Below are positions 30,636 through 40,984 of a DNA stretch of 64,000 nucleotides, one piece after another. The DNA comes from Dipteris shenzhenensis. Taxonomy: Eukaryota; Polypodiophyta; Polypodiopsida; Gleicheniales. A model generated the notes under the pieces. That model worked only from the letters and a program-made list of their open reading frames with translations. It was not told the DNA's origin and did no database searches. Made by a program: the position numbers and the translations under genes. Where the stretch lies: the NCBI GenBank assembly GCA_047967505.1, contig CM106540.1; one strand, given 5' to 3'. Each line of letters starts with the position of its first letter. The first letter of the stretch is position 1.

Positions 30636-30984
30636 GATAAGGAATATTGCATAGCAACTGAATAGGGATGAAGATGATGAAGAAGAAGACTTGATAGCAA
30701 AGGAAATGATCAGGCACAACAGAAGTGAAGAAGCTAGTCAAAATGATAGAAAGATGGAAGCTATTGTAGATGACAAAAATGTGGAAGAAGTAGAAGACTG
30801 AGGATGCAAATGAAGGCGATGACTGGAGTCCCTAACCCATGTAGCCAAAACAAATCTACAACTAGATATCCCATCAAATCAAGGCTGAATGAATGTCCAT
30901 TTCTTTAGCATGATGCTTCTGCATTAATGTGCCCAAAATGTTTAAATTGCCATGTGTTTGCATGCTATGCATATCTTCCACTGT

Positions 30985-31755
30985 CACTAAATTGCTAATG
31001 GGCACCCTCGTTGGCATGAAATCCATCAAGGCATTGTCAATCGAGTGTTTTGCATCCAAGTCCTATCTGTCCAAGGGAGTCACTACTCCATATGGCTTCA
31101 CTTTGCTTCCATTGTATAACTTAGAGAATACATTCCCTTGCAAATCTTCAAGTTGAACTCTCCCATTGAGAAAGACTTCAAGTAACCGCTATGGACCATT
31201 CTATCCCAATGTGAAGTTTGTTTTGAGAGGACTCAACTTAGCATTATAGAGTAACATGATCATACCCTTATTCAGATGCTCATGCATAATATTCCTATCA
31301 TGACGTGCCTTTCTTCTGCACTGTATCACCTGATGTGACTAGGTTGCTCGGAGTCGTAACTCATCCAGGTGACTTAGCTGATGCAATCGCCCTTGATTGC
31401 TTATGCATAACTAATACAAGTGATGCTCGGTAGCAATTCAAAGACTCAAAACAATCAATTCTAAGGCGATAACTACTTCCAACCCGAAGGCCATATGAAA
31501 GGCTTAAGATTTGTAGTGACGTTATAAGCAGTTCTTTATGCCCACAATGTAGGATGAAGTTTAGTATTCCATTCACCCTTAGCCGATTGCACTGCCTTTG
31601 TGAGAATGAGCTTATGTGTTTTGTTAGTGGACTCAGATTCACCATTTCCATAAGGATCCTAAGTAGTGGAAATTGTATGCATGATTTTGAATTCATTTTT
31701 GAGCAATTGTACCACATCATTAAGGAAATGTGTATCTTGATCACTGACAAGCTGC
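30985..31755 (-). pseudogene. Gypsy B integrase, rear half of core plus C-terminal domain
   Basis: The core begins at Leu-Val-Ser-Asp-Gln-Asp-Thr-His-Phe and reaches the Glu-containing Ser-Glu-Ser-Thr-Asn-Lys, so the second Asp and the Glu remain, followed by Leu-Trp-Ala. The C-terminal domain reads Leu-Tyr-Asn-Ala-Lys, Asn-Gly-Arg-Val-Gln-Leu-Glu-Asp-Leu and Tyr-Asn-Gly-Ser-Lys-Val-Lys. The zinc segment and first catalytic Asp are absent, because RT/RNase H sequence is fused in at about 31755. Multiple stops. Confidence 0.72.
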
Positions 31756-32420
31756 AAAGGCCACATTAGACTCGGTAGGTGTTAACAATTGGCTGGTAGA
31801 GTATACTAGATAATCGAGTTGACCATCTGGTTGAGCCAAAATAAAGCCTAAGGAATACTCAGCAGCATCTACATGCACATAGAAGATAACGTCCCAAAAA
31901 ACAGTCAGCTCGGTAGTCCACTCAAACTTGGCATCTTTCTTTGTCAACTCATACAATGGAGATGCAATCTTAGCAAAATCTTTAACAAATCTTCAATAGA
32001 AATTGATAAACCCCACAAAAGAACAAAACTAAATTAGATTTTGATGCCCAAGCATTTGCTGTATAGCTCGGTAGTTGGCTCAGTTCTTATACCATCTTGA
32101 GGAATGACATGACCGAGAAGTATCCCCACTTGGACACAGAATACACTTTTAGCAGGGTTCAGTGATATACCCACTTGTTTGCATCTCATAAAAACCACCC
32201 AAGATGATCCTTGTCTAAAGAATAAACATAGAAATCATCTAAGTAAATGGCAATGAACTCGGTGAGATATCCATTGGAAAGTTTCTACCATAACTTCTGG
32301 AATGTTGATGGGGCATCTCTTAATCAAAAAGGCATAACTCGGGTTGCATAAGCACTCCACTGTCTAATAAAGTAATCAATTATCTAATTACAAACTAGCT
32401 GTCTTGGAATTTAAAAGCCA
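31756..32420 (-). pseudogene. Gypsy B reverse transcriptase and start of RNase H
   Basis: The catalytic Tyr-Leu-Asp-Asp lies at about 32231-32245, followed by the thumb. The RNase H start is visible (Tyr-Val-His-Val-Asp-Ala-Ala-Glu-Tyr, Ile-Leu-Ala-Gln-Pro-Asp, Leu-Thr-Pro-Thr-Glu-Ser). After Asn-Val-Ala-Phe-Ala the RNase H stops and integrase sequence follows, so the rest of RNase H and the integrase front are deleted. Confidence 0.75.
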
Positions 32421-32424
32421 TTAC

Positions 32425-33830
32425 TTCCCCAGACAGTGATTGGGCTAACTTACATCTCAAAATTTTTAAATTTGTCAGACCCTACAGGGCTCCCAAGTGG
32501 AAGAATGTCCCTCTTCTTTCTGCTATTGGCAATCTAGAGCCATGTATGACTAAGGAGAGCCAATTTTGGAAAACACTTTGGGGTGCATTTGAACATACCA
32601 AGAGTCATCTGGTACTTTCTGGCAAAGGAAGTTTCATGGCTTTGGATTCAATCTGGGTGTCAGTTTTTTTCACAAAACAATAGTTATGTGATGAGGACCT
32701 CTCTAGAGCCTAGCATTTTTCAAGGAAAGGTTTACACACTTGGGGGGACTTGTGGGACAATAACAATTTTAAATGGGAGTCTTGGTTAGATATCAAAAGG
32801 GAATTCAGGTTAACTAATGCTTATTAATGAACAAAATTCCACTCTGGGAGGGTGATCTTACTTGGAAAGGGGGTAGAATATTAAATTATTCTAGAAAATT
32901 TAGTTGGATGGGTAACTCCTCTCTTTTACACTCCATTTAAAGGTATAGAAAGGTGATGTCCACTCTCAAAACCGATGAAAATGTCCACCCTCTTATGGTT
33001 GATCCTTTATAAGGCTGTTTGGACCAACTACAGGAGTCTAAGTATTGGCAAGGGAGATGGAACTTGCAAAGCTTGCCCTAGGATAAAAGAAGATATTGTT
33101 TATTTGTTTGTAACATGCCCTAGAGGTAGGAATGTCTGGAAGGTGATCCAGCTCTTGCTAGGGGAACCTGTTAATTGGAAGTCTCTGTTATTGGGAGATG
33201 CCTTGAAGATACCCTATGACCTATGGGTCATCATCAAACCACATGTGCTATGGTTTATATGGATTTCTAGGAATGCCTTTTAGTTTAATGATGAGTACTT
33301 AAGTGTTGAACAATTATTCATAAGTTGGTATGGTAAAAATGCAACTTTGCTTTGCTAACTGACTCTTCTCTTTTGTGGCTCAGGATAAATACATGTTGAA
33401 CCAAGATATTCATAATTTTAATGATCACATTTCTCAGCTACATGTGGAACTTAAAGAACACATCAAATCTATTGGAAGTTGCTCCAACTCTAGCCAGGAC
33501 CTACAGACTCAGATTATCCCTCCTCTTTTTCTAGTCAAAGATGAGCCAAAAGGTTGCATGCTTTCTATTGAGCTTTTTACTCTCTAGGCCCAGGTTATGC
33601 AAGGGACCTTTCCTTCCAACAAATGTGTTAGATCATGTTACCCCATGACTACAGACCAGATCAGAGGGTCTAAAATTTTGTTTTCTATCACTGAACTGTG
33701 GAATCTTTAGCTTTAGAATAGATCTTCCTCCTTAGAGGAGAGAATTTTGTCCAGGAGGGAATCATTATACAAACCATATAAATATAATATAAGCAACATT
33801 TTATTTTGCCCAAAAGAAAAAAAAAAGATA
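32425..33830 (+). pseudogene. 5'-truncated LINE (L1-type), 3' end of ORF2 with zf-RVT domain
   Basis: Plus-strand translation gives Leu-His-Thr-Trp-Gly-Asp-Leu-Trp-Asp and Lys-Trp-Glu-Ser-Trp (about 32735-32800), then, from 32975, Trp-Leu-Ile-Leu-Tyr-Lys-Ala-Val-Trp-Thr-Asn-Tyr-Arg and Gly-Asp-Gly-Thr-Cys-Lys-Ala-Cys-Pro, Glu-Asp-Ile-Val-Tyr-Leu-Phe and Cys-Pro-Arg-Gly, the zinc-binding region after RT in plant L1 elements (zf-RVT). The 102-codon block at 32975-33283 is open. Two or three frameshifts lie upstream. The tail continues to an A-rich run at about 33816-33830, as expected for a target-primed element. RT itself is missing. Confidence 0.75.
33816..33830 (+). other. A-rich tail of the LINE
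   Basis: AAAAGAAAAAAAAAAG at the 3' boundary. Copia-3 begins directly after it. Confidence 0.6.
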
Positions 33831-35480
33831 CACCATTCCTACTATGCACTAGTGCCAAAAACATTCTTGTCAACATTCATTTTAGCAACTCCATTAGGTG
33901 GCGTATACCAAGATCCCATCTCTTTGCATATAACATCCCTACTCACTCTAAGCTTTTGTGTGATAATGTTGTAATAGCAATACCCCTTTTTCTTAGTTGA
34001 GCATCCTAACAAAATGCAATTTCCAACCTTTGGATTGATCTTTGTCCTCAACTCATCTGGTATATGCACATATGCAACACATACAAAGACTATATAGTGT
34101 GACACATTTGGTTTCCTTCTAGTATACTTCTCCTCCTGAGTCACATCATGTATTGCTATAGTGGGGATCCTATTCATAATATATATAGCTAAATAAACTA
34201 TCTAAGGTCCAGTAATAGTTGGCCATATTTTCCCCATTCAACATGGCTCTTTCAACCTTAGCAATGTGTCTATTCTTCCTTTTAGCAACCAAATTCTATT
34301 GTGAGATATACCTACATGTGAACTTTCTTCTTATGACATGTTCCTTCAAGTACTTGTCAAACTCAAATGGGAAGTATTCACCCCACCATTTGATCTCCAG
34401 CATTTTATCTTCTTGTCACATCCATTTTCAACCATGGCTTTCAAGGCTTTGAAATCACCAAAAGCATTAGACTTTTACTTTATAAAGTATACCCAAAGCT
34501 CCCTTGAGTAATCATCAATAAAGGTCACATAAAACTTGATCCCACTCAATGATTGTGTATCTATGGGACCCCATACATCTGAATGTATTAAATCTAGTGG
34601 CTTTGACTTAAATGTCTTTCTTGCAGAAAGGATTTCTTGGCGCACTTCCCAAACTGATAGGCTTCACACACCTTGTCCATGTTTTCAACTTTGAACTTGG
34701 GAAAACCTACAACTATACCTTTGCTTCAGCCATGGCACTACACATTCACAACGCTAATCTACTTATGCCATATCTCTAAGTTTGCAACAACTCCCTATCC
34801 TTTTGCAAACACTGTAGCATGCACACTTGGCAAGTCCACATTCAAAGTGAACATCCTACCAAGTATACATCCTCTTGTAACAACTTTATTATTATTCTTG
34901 CAGTCCTCAACAATCCTTGGTCTACTATTTGACCAACAGAAACCAAGTTCTTAGCAATAATTTGCACATGTAACACATTAGCCAAATAATTTTTTGGTCC
35001 ATTTTGCATGCTCAAAGAAATTTTGCTAATGTTCTCAATTGTATGACAAGTCTCATGTCTTGTCTCAACAAAGATAGGCTTCTCAGGCTACTACAAATCA
35101 ACAAACCTCTCCATGATAGCTCATGTGGTTTAATGCACCTAAGTCTACATACCAGACATCTTTAACCCTTTCCTTATGCAAAATAGAATTCAAGATATGT
35201 TGCATTACAACTAGCTTTTCTCCTCTCTCTTCATTTTGTCTATTAGATGATTCATAATCACCTTGCTGCAATCTACCATTCTTTGCATCTTGTTGTTTCT
35301 TATAACAAAACTTCTCAATGTGACCTAGTTTTTGATAACAATAGCAGCCACCCTGATTTCCACTTTGTCTAGTGTTTTTGATGCATCCACCTCACTGGCC
35401 TCTAATGCTCACCTTGCCTCTATAATTTCCTCTTCCTCAACCTCGGGATCTCTCACTAAAATGCTACTGATTTTTATAAT
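33831..35480 (-). pseudogene. Copia-3 fragment: gag end, pre-integrase and integrase
   Basis: Minus strand, from the right: a Gly/Arg/Ser-rich gag end and a degenerate knuckle (Gly-His-Ile-Glu-Lys-Phe-Cys near 35320); then integrase remnants (Gly-Glu-Tyr-Phe, Arg-Lys-Asn-Arg-His-Ile-Ala) at 34700-34200; then the open 111-codon block 34177-33842 with Arg-Lys-Pro-Asn-Val-Ser-His and Tyr-Val-His-Ile-Pro-Asp-Glu-Leu. The last block is close in wording to the corresponding part of Copia-2, so the two belong to related subfamilies. Many stops between 34200 and 35200. RT, RNase H and LTRs are absent; the 3' side was lost or displaced at the LINE. Confidence 0.75.
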
Positions 35481-36804
35481 TTTGTTGGTATCCACTACTA
35501 GTTCTTGATAGGCGGATTACATGCGGATAGTGTTTTAGTAGCATTTATGCATAGTTAGTACTTATAGATATGAAGGGTCATAACCTATTGGGTATACCTC
35601 TTTAGTTCCACGCCTATAAACATATGAGAATGAGAATGAGATGTTGTGTGGATAAGAGTTGTAATGAGAGATTTTGCTCTGGCTATAAGCATGTACATTT
35701 TTGGATGACTATTATCTTTTTGTATCTATTGATTCATTCTCTGCAATTCAGTTGTATCATGAGTTTCATAATTATGTTGCAATGATGATATTTTTCTCAA
35801 TTTGTAATTCTAGTACTACCTTCAGGATACGGTGCATTGTGGCAGAATGTTTCTAAGTTTTCTATTAGAAGCTTCTCTATTTTTGGGAGATGAGAGCAAT
35901 AGAACTGCTAGTATGGAACACTTTTGAGGGTTCCAGATGAACCCCAAAAGACTACAAAATAATCCCCTTCAAGGAGAGTGGGTTGCTCTGTATCTCCACT
36001 CACATAACCCTAAAAAGCTTTTCATGTCAAGTAGTTGCACCTTTTGAGCTTTCATGGCACATAGTTGATCTTATTCAACTTCTCAATACTGATTTTCTCA
36101 ACAAAAAACTTTGGGTACCAAGCACCATAAAAATAATGGAACATAATCAAATGCCTTAATGCATGCATGAAATTACTCTAAAATGGCAAAACAATGCAAA
36201 TTTGGCAAAATGGTTTTGGTCATCACAATGCAATTGGGGGCCTTTAGACTGGTACAAATACCCCACTTCAAGTTGTAGTGATTTCCTTGTGTCCTTCTCG
36301 ATACATCAATGTATATGAGGTGCATATCTAGATATATCAATGTATATGAGGTAGTAAGAAAGAATAAGCAGCTCAAATCAACACAATGAAATATGGGCCC
36401 TTGGGTCAAATGTGAGAGCCCCTCCTTACATCATTGTGATTTCTCTAGGACTTCTACCAAAGACTCTAGCTTTGGCTCTTGACCTTGGATCAAGGTGATG
36501 TAAGAACAAAAAGTGTAGCACTCAATCTCCTCTACAACTTCAGTTCAATAAATTTTCCAAGATTCAACATGTATCTTTAGATATTTTACAATGCTTGTTG
36601 TAGGTTTGTGGAGGCTATACCATCCTTCTTCCTTTTAGCATAGAGTCTATTTTAATGTAGAGGGGTCTTCAAACTTCAAAATGCAACAAAGGGCCTTCTT
36701 TAGCCTTGACAATGCAACCCAAACTTCTTTTGAGGGAATAAACTACTCGCAACATGAAAATACTTTCAACATCTGCATTGTTTGTGCAAATCTGAGCTTT
36801 TAAC
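35481..36804. other. Spacer without recognisable gene
   Basis: No domain seen on either strand. Contains a 30-bp tandem duplication (ATCAATGTATATGAGGT at about 36305 and 36336). May include decayed LTR or leader of Copia-3 or Copia-4. No LTR pair could be matched. Confidence 0.4.
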
Positions 36805-38450
36805 ACTCATGAGTGTCTTCGATAGTTGTGCCTCATCTCATATGACAAAGCACCAAGAATGGTTCAGAGAGATGAAACCATTAGAAGGATAGAAGAATGT
36901 CATCTACACGATAAATAATACACCGGATCTAGTTCAAAGGAGAGGCATTGTCCCTATGAACAATTTCACTAGTACAAAAGGATTGGTGAAAGATGTACTC
37001 ATGCTTCGAAACTCAGCAAGAACCTCTTATCAGTTGGTCAAATGATGGAACACAACTACCGAGTCATCTTCAATGGAGATGAATGCAATATTAAAGGATA
37101 TCAGCTAGTAGGAAAAGCAATCAAGGAAGGACGCTTGTTCAGAATGCTAGCTATAGTACCAAATTTGCATGCCATGGTAGCAGCTTAACCGCAACAGATG
37201 CCACTTTCCACAAAATGGCACAAGAGATATGGACATGTCAATTTCAAAAGCTTGATACAGCTCAAAAATCAAAATATGGCAATTGGAATTTCAAAACTTA
37301 GTTTCTTAGAAAAGTTTGTGAAGCATGCTACTTCGGTAAATAAAAGCGAACCAATTTCGGCAGAAGCACATCTCAAGCTAGAGGTATTCTTGATTTGATA
37401 CACACAAATGTATCGGGTTATGGCCAAAACCATAGCATCGATGGTTCACTTTATTACTTGATTTTCATTAACGACTACATCAAATATTGTTGGGTCTACT
37501 TTCAAAAAGAGAAATCTAAAGTCTTTTCTAGATTTCAAGAATTCAAAACCATGGTAGAAAACCAGACAAGCAAAAAGATCAAAGTCATGAGATCAGATAG
37601 AGGAGGTGAATACATGTCTTCAGCATTTATGAACGTTCAAAGACAATTCACATGTACAGATACTCCTTAATCGGCTTGCTTAATCCAAGATAATTCACAG
37701 TACTTGCTTAATCGGCTTTCAACCAAACTGATTTAGGGTATGACACCTTATGAATCATTCACTAGACACAAGCCACACATTGGGCATCTCTGCATATTTG
37801 GTTGCATAGCATATGCCCACATACATGATGATCATGGCAAAATATTGGATGTAAAGTCATGCAAATGCATCATGGTTGGCTATAGTGAAGAAAGTAAAGC
37901 ATACAATCGAAGGTCATTATCTCCAGAGATGTAATCTTTGATGAGGAATCAGAATGGAAAACCTCAAATACATAGGAGATAGACGTCCGATTACTCAGTT
38001 ATCTACAGAAAAGGTTGATGACGAATAGCAAGAATTGCTAGAAGCATCCCAACAAGAGCCACAACAACTCAAATGGTCTACTAGGAAAAGCAGGCCTCCA
38101 ACCAGATTGACATATGCTCAGAAAGGCATAGCAATTGAGATTGAAGCCACCAACTGTGCTCTTATGACTACCAGTATGGCTATAGAAGAGCCAGTGTACT
38201 TCAAAGATGCAGTTGATAAGCCAAAATGGCAAACTACTATGAAGAAATGGATGCTTTGTACAAGAATAATACTTGGGAATTATGCGACCTTCCACTAGGA
38301 AAGAAGGCCATAGCAAACAAATGGGTATACAAAGTGAAGTACAATTTAGATGGAAGCATTGAAAGATACAAAGCCACACTAGTTGTAAAAGGATTTGCAC
38401 AACAACATGATCAGGATAATGATAAGAGTTATGCTCCAGTAGCAATGATG
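36805..38450 (+). pseudogene. Copia-4 fragment: protease, integrase and start of RT
   Basis: The active site at 36821 reads Phe-Asp-Ser-Cys-Ala-Ser-Ser-His-Met-Thr, with Cys for the usual Gly. Then Trp-His-Lys-Arg-Tyr-Gly-His (37210) opens the pre-integrase segment. The core block 37395-37670 has Ile-His-Thr-Asn-Val, Phe-Ile-Asn-Asp-Tyr (first part of the Asp pair changed to Asn) and Arg-Ser-Asp-Arg-Gly-Gly-Glu-Tyr. 37740-37934 is the integrase end. RT starts at about 38226 (Asn-Thr-Trp-Glu-Leu, Lys-Trp-Val-Tyr-Lys-Val) and stops after Tyr-Ala-Pro-Val-Ala at about 38440, where unrelated DNA follows. Frameshifts lie between the open blocks. A 3'-truncated relic. Confidence 0.8.
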
Positions 38451-38754
38451 TATAAGCTTATGCCAACTTGTAGTGGTTTAGATGCCTTGGAGAGACCTTG
38501 CAAAATTGAGGCTGAGGCTTCCAAAAGTGTGCACATGTCCTCATATGTTCGGATATGATGTTCGTGGACATGGAGGTACATACTTATGTCTTGGCCTTGT
38601 GATAGATCTTTGTTCAGGTTGAAGACTAGCTCCAAGCTTTGCTCCAACCCTTTGTGGCTTGTATGAGTTTCTTTCCCTTTTGGTGTACTTTGTACTTTGT
38701 CCCATAGGCCTATGAGGCCTCCCATGGATGTTAATATATCTTTCTTTCTTTCCT

Positions 38755-38790
<36 letters not shown>

Positions 38791-39117
38791 AAATAGGGAT
38801 AGCAGGGAATTGTAAATTTGTTATGCACAATGCCAACACATGGGGATGTGTGGAAGCTACATGGGGAAGCAAGCCCTAGAAATTACTATGGCCTCTTACA
38901 TGGCAAGAACGCCACCCAAGGCTCCCTTTGATGTCTTTGCTCACATCAAAAAAATAAGTCTAGTTTTGATTGAGGAGATTGCCAATTTGGAGGCCACAAA
39001 AGTGAGTGAGAAAAAACATATAAATAAGATACCAGCTGAAGTGAAGAAGGGAAGGGGATGGATACAAGAGGAATGGGGAAAGGAGAGAAATAAGAGAGAT
39101 GAATGGGAGAAAGAGAA
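38451..39117. other. Spacer between Copia-4 and gypsy C; one weak ORF
   Basis: Holds the microsatellite at 38753-38790 and a plus-strand frame 38840-39124 rich in Lys and Glu (from 38888 Met-Ala-Ser-Tyr-Met-Ala). It resembles no family I know and overlaps the boundary of gypsy C, so it is probably chance or a relic. Confidence 0.35.
38753..38790. repeat. Compound (CT)n(CA)n microsatellite
   Basis: About eight CT units followed by about eleven CA units. Confidence 0.95.
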
Positions 39118-39299
39118 GTCTCCATGAACCATCCTTCTTCTTTCTTAAAAGAGCAGAAGCACCCCAACTTTAAGTATTCTTGAAGTTGCTCAACTAACTC
39201 ATCCTTCTCTAACTGGCTATCCTATAAGGTGGTATACTTATATGCTGGAACCAAGGGCTAAATGTATGTGATGATCTACTGCCCATTCTGGAGGCAAGC

Positions 39300-39840
39300 C
39301 TAGGGACAGCAGTTGTTCAGAAATACATCATTAAAATCATTTAACTTCTTTAATTCAATATCTTCAATCACACATAAATCATTTGTATCAAACACAAATA
39401 CAACAAATGAAGAAAATGGAATTAAAAAACATTGAAACACATCATAAGAAGTTTTTCTTAATATATTCCAAGCTTGAATCACATTTACAAGAGGTCCCTC
39501 AGAGGGATGTATATAATCACATTCTATCAGAAGACAGGTGTCCCCGTGCAAAAGAGAAAGCGTATGTGATTCCCAATCAAATTGGATATCATGGGTTTTA
39601 AACCATTCAATGCCCAACAACAAGTCTAAGTGATCCAAATGCATAACATAGTACTCCAAAATATCCTCGTAGGCTTGAATCCTAATTGGAAGCCAATCCA
39701 CCTTGCAATCCCAAAACTTCTTCCCAGCTTGAAGTTGCACCTCGTATAGGTGTGATCACTAGATATCATTGTCACTTGTAGCTTTTGCAAAATTTGTTGA
39801 TTAACAAAGTTGTGAGAACCACTTGGATAAGAAATAATGT
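39300..39840 (-). pseudogene. Gypsy C protease
   Basis: The block 39740-39300 reads Lys-Phe-Trp-Asp-Cys-Lys-Val, Leu-Asp-Leu-Leu-Leu-Gly-Ile-Glu-Trp and His-Asp-Ile-Gln-Phe-Asp-Trp, the rear of gypsy retropepsin. Upstream the active-site loop reads Pro-Ser-Gly-Ser-His-Asn-Phe, with Pro where the catalytic Asp belongs. Homologous to 47390-47073 in element D. Inactive. In an intact element it would process the gag-pol polyprotein. Confidence 0.75.
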
Positions 39841-39856
39841 GAATCCATGTCCATTG

Positions 39857-39865
39857 GATCTCTCC
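39857..39865. repeat. 9-bp target duplication of the Mutator-like element, left
   Basis: GATCTCTCC, repeated at 40884-40892. The orthologous position in element D has it once (47406-47414). Confidence 0.85.
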
Positions 39866-40883
39866 GGATGCGTCAATTTTACGAGCAAAAACCTATGAGC
39901 AAGTTTATCCGAGCGTGTTTTTCAAGAGATTTTTAAAAATGTTTTTCTTTAGGAAACATGGTTTTTACACTTTTATTTTCACTAGAACTAGATCCCTTTA
40001 TCATAAAAATATACAGACTAGTCACTCATTCATTTTTACACAACATAATTTTCTTATTTAGAGACATCCCTTTGTACCCCTATTATTACCTTAAAAAAGT
40101 GTTGATTCCTTTAAGAAACATTCCTCATAATCACTCTCAATGTAATAATACTATGATATATAATTACTTATTAACACATTTATATCATATGGCAATATCT
40201 TTTTAGTGTTTTTATAGCATATTTATGGACATGTTTCTAAAGAAGTTTAAATTGCTATAAATAAGTATTAACTTGGGCTTATATATCACTCTCATAAAAT
40301 ACATGTAATATTTAATACTATATATGAAAGATTTTCCAAAATATAACTCCATAGATGTGCTCAAATGGGGTGTTCCGATCAATTTGAGTGGTTGAATGAC
40401 TATATTTGGACATTGGATATGAAAGTTATGTCACTTTTAAAAGTGTTGTCCAAGGTAGTTTCGCCAGCGAAACTACCTTGGGAGACTTGCTTCAAAGGGG
40501 TTTCGCTGGCGAAACTACCTGGATGGCTTGCTTCAATGAGTTTTCTTTGAAGAAACTCTTTCATGAAGATAGGTTGAGAGAGGGTTTTCAATGTCACCCC
40601 CTATTAAGTAAAAGTTGTAAGAAGGATCATAAGGGAATTTTCATAGAGAAATCTACTCTACATGTGGGTTTCTTCAAAAGCCATCCCATTATGCTCTCAC
40701 CATTCCTACAGATTCACCTAAAGATTTTTGTATAAAATAGGCATTGCTATAATACTTTGCATATTTCTAAGTGAAACTATGTTTTCTTCTTATCGATTTT
40801 TGCCATATTTATGCATAGTTGGAAGCTTTTTTTTTCCTTCGCTCGGACGCTCGGAAGATTTCGCTTAGAAAATGCTCGTCCCC
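39866..40883. mobile_element. Non-autonomous Mutator-like (MULE-type) DNA element, 1,018 bp
   Basis: Bounded by the 9-bp duplication GATCTCTCC. The left end starts GGATGCGTCAATTTT and the reverse complement of the right end starts GGGGACGAGCATTTT. The ends share CA(A)TTTT, AGC-AAA and an exact TCCGAGCGT block (39908-39916 and 40847-40855 in inverse orientation), giving irregular terminal inverted repeats of about 45 bp. Element D has an uninterrupted homologous site, so this is a real insertion. No transposase frame is present. The 9-bp duplication is the hallmark of Mutator-type transposition; the superfamily call rests on that and the G-rich ends. The interior holds the palindromic repeats at 40450-40560. 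Confidence 0.78.
40450..40555. repeat. Palindromic tandem repeats inside the Mutator-like element
   Basis: 40450-40481 is a perfect palindrome with 15-bp arms (CCAAGGTAGTTTCGC) around CA. 40500-40515 is a second one (GTTTCGC-TG-GCGAAAC). A third, decayed, follows at about 40541-40556 (TTTCTTTGAAGAAA). The units repeat about every 42 bp with a conserved GACTTGCTTCAA-like spacer. Confidence 0.88.
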
Positions 40884-40892
40884 GATCTCTCC
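40884..40892. repeat. 9-bp target duplication of the Mutator-like element, right
   Basis: GATCTCTCC, identical to 39857-39865. Confidence 0.85.
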
Positions 40893-40984
40893 ATACGCTC
40901 AATAGAGTGTATGAAAAGAACCATTCACAAGAATGAGGGCGTGTGAGGACATTGACAAAAATACGTGTCAAAGTAGTTTGAGCG

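Larger units (their letters stand above)
27512..32420 (-). mobile_element. Gypsy element B: truncated, internally deleted
   Basis: Minus strand gives RT (32420-31755), the rear of an integrase core (31752-31480), an integrase C-terminal domain (31330-30985) and a long accessory ORF (30635-27765), the same order as in element A. No gag, PBS or own LTR is seen. The left side runs straight into the LTR of A, and the right side ends at the LINE. Confidence 0.65.

Noticed and set aside
38541-38828. 95-codon minus-strand frame with Cys-Val and Arg-Glu repeats
   Set aside because: It is a translation of the CA and CT microsatellites.
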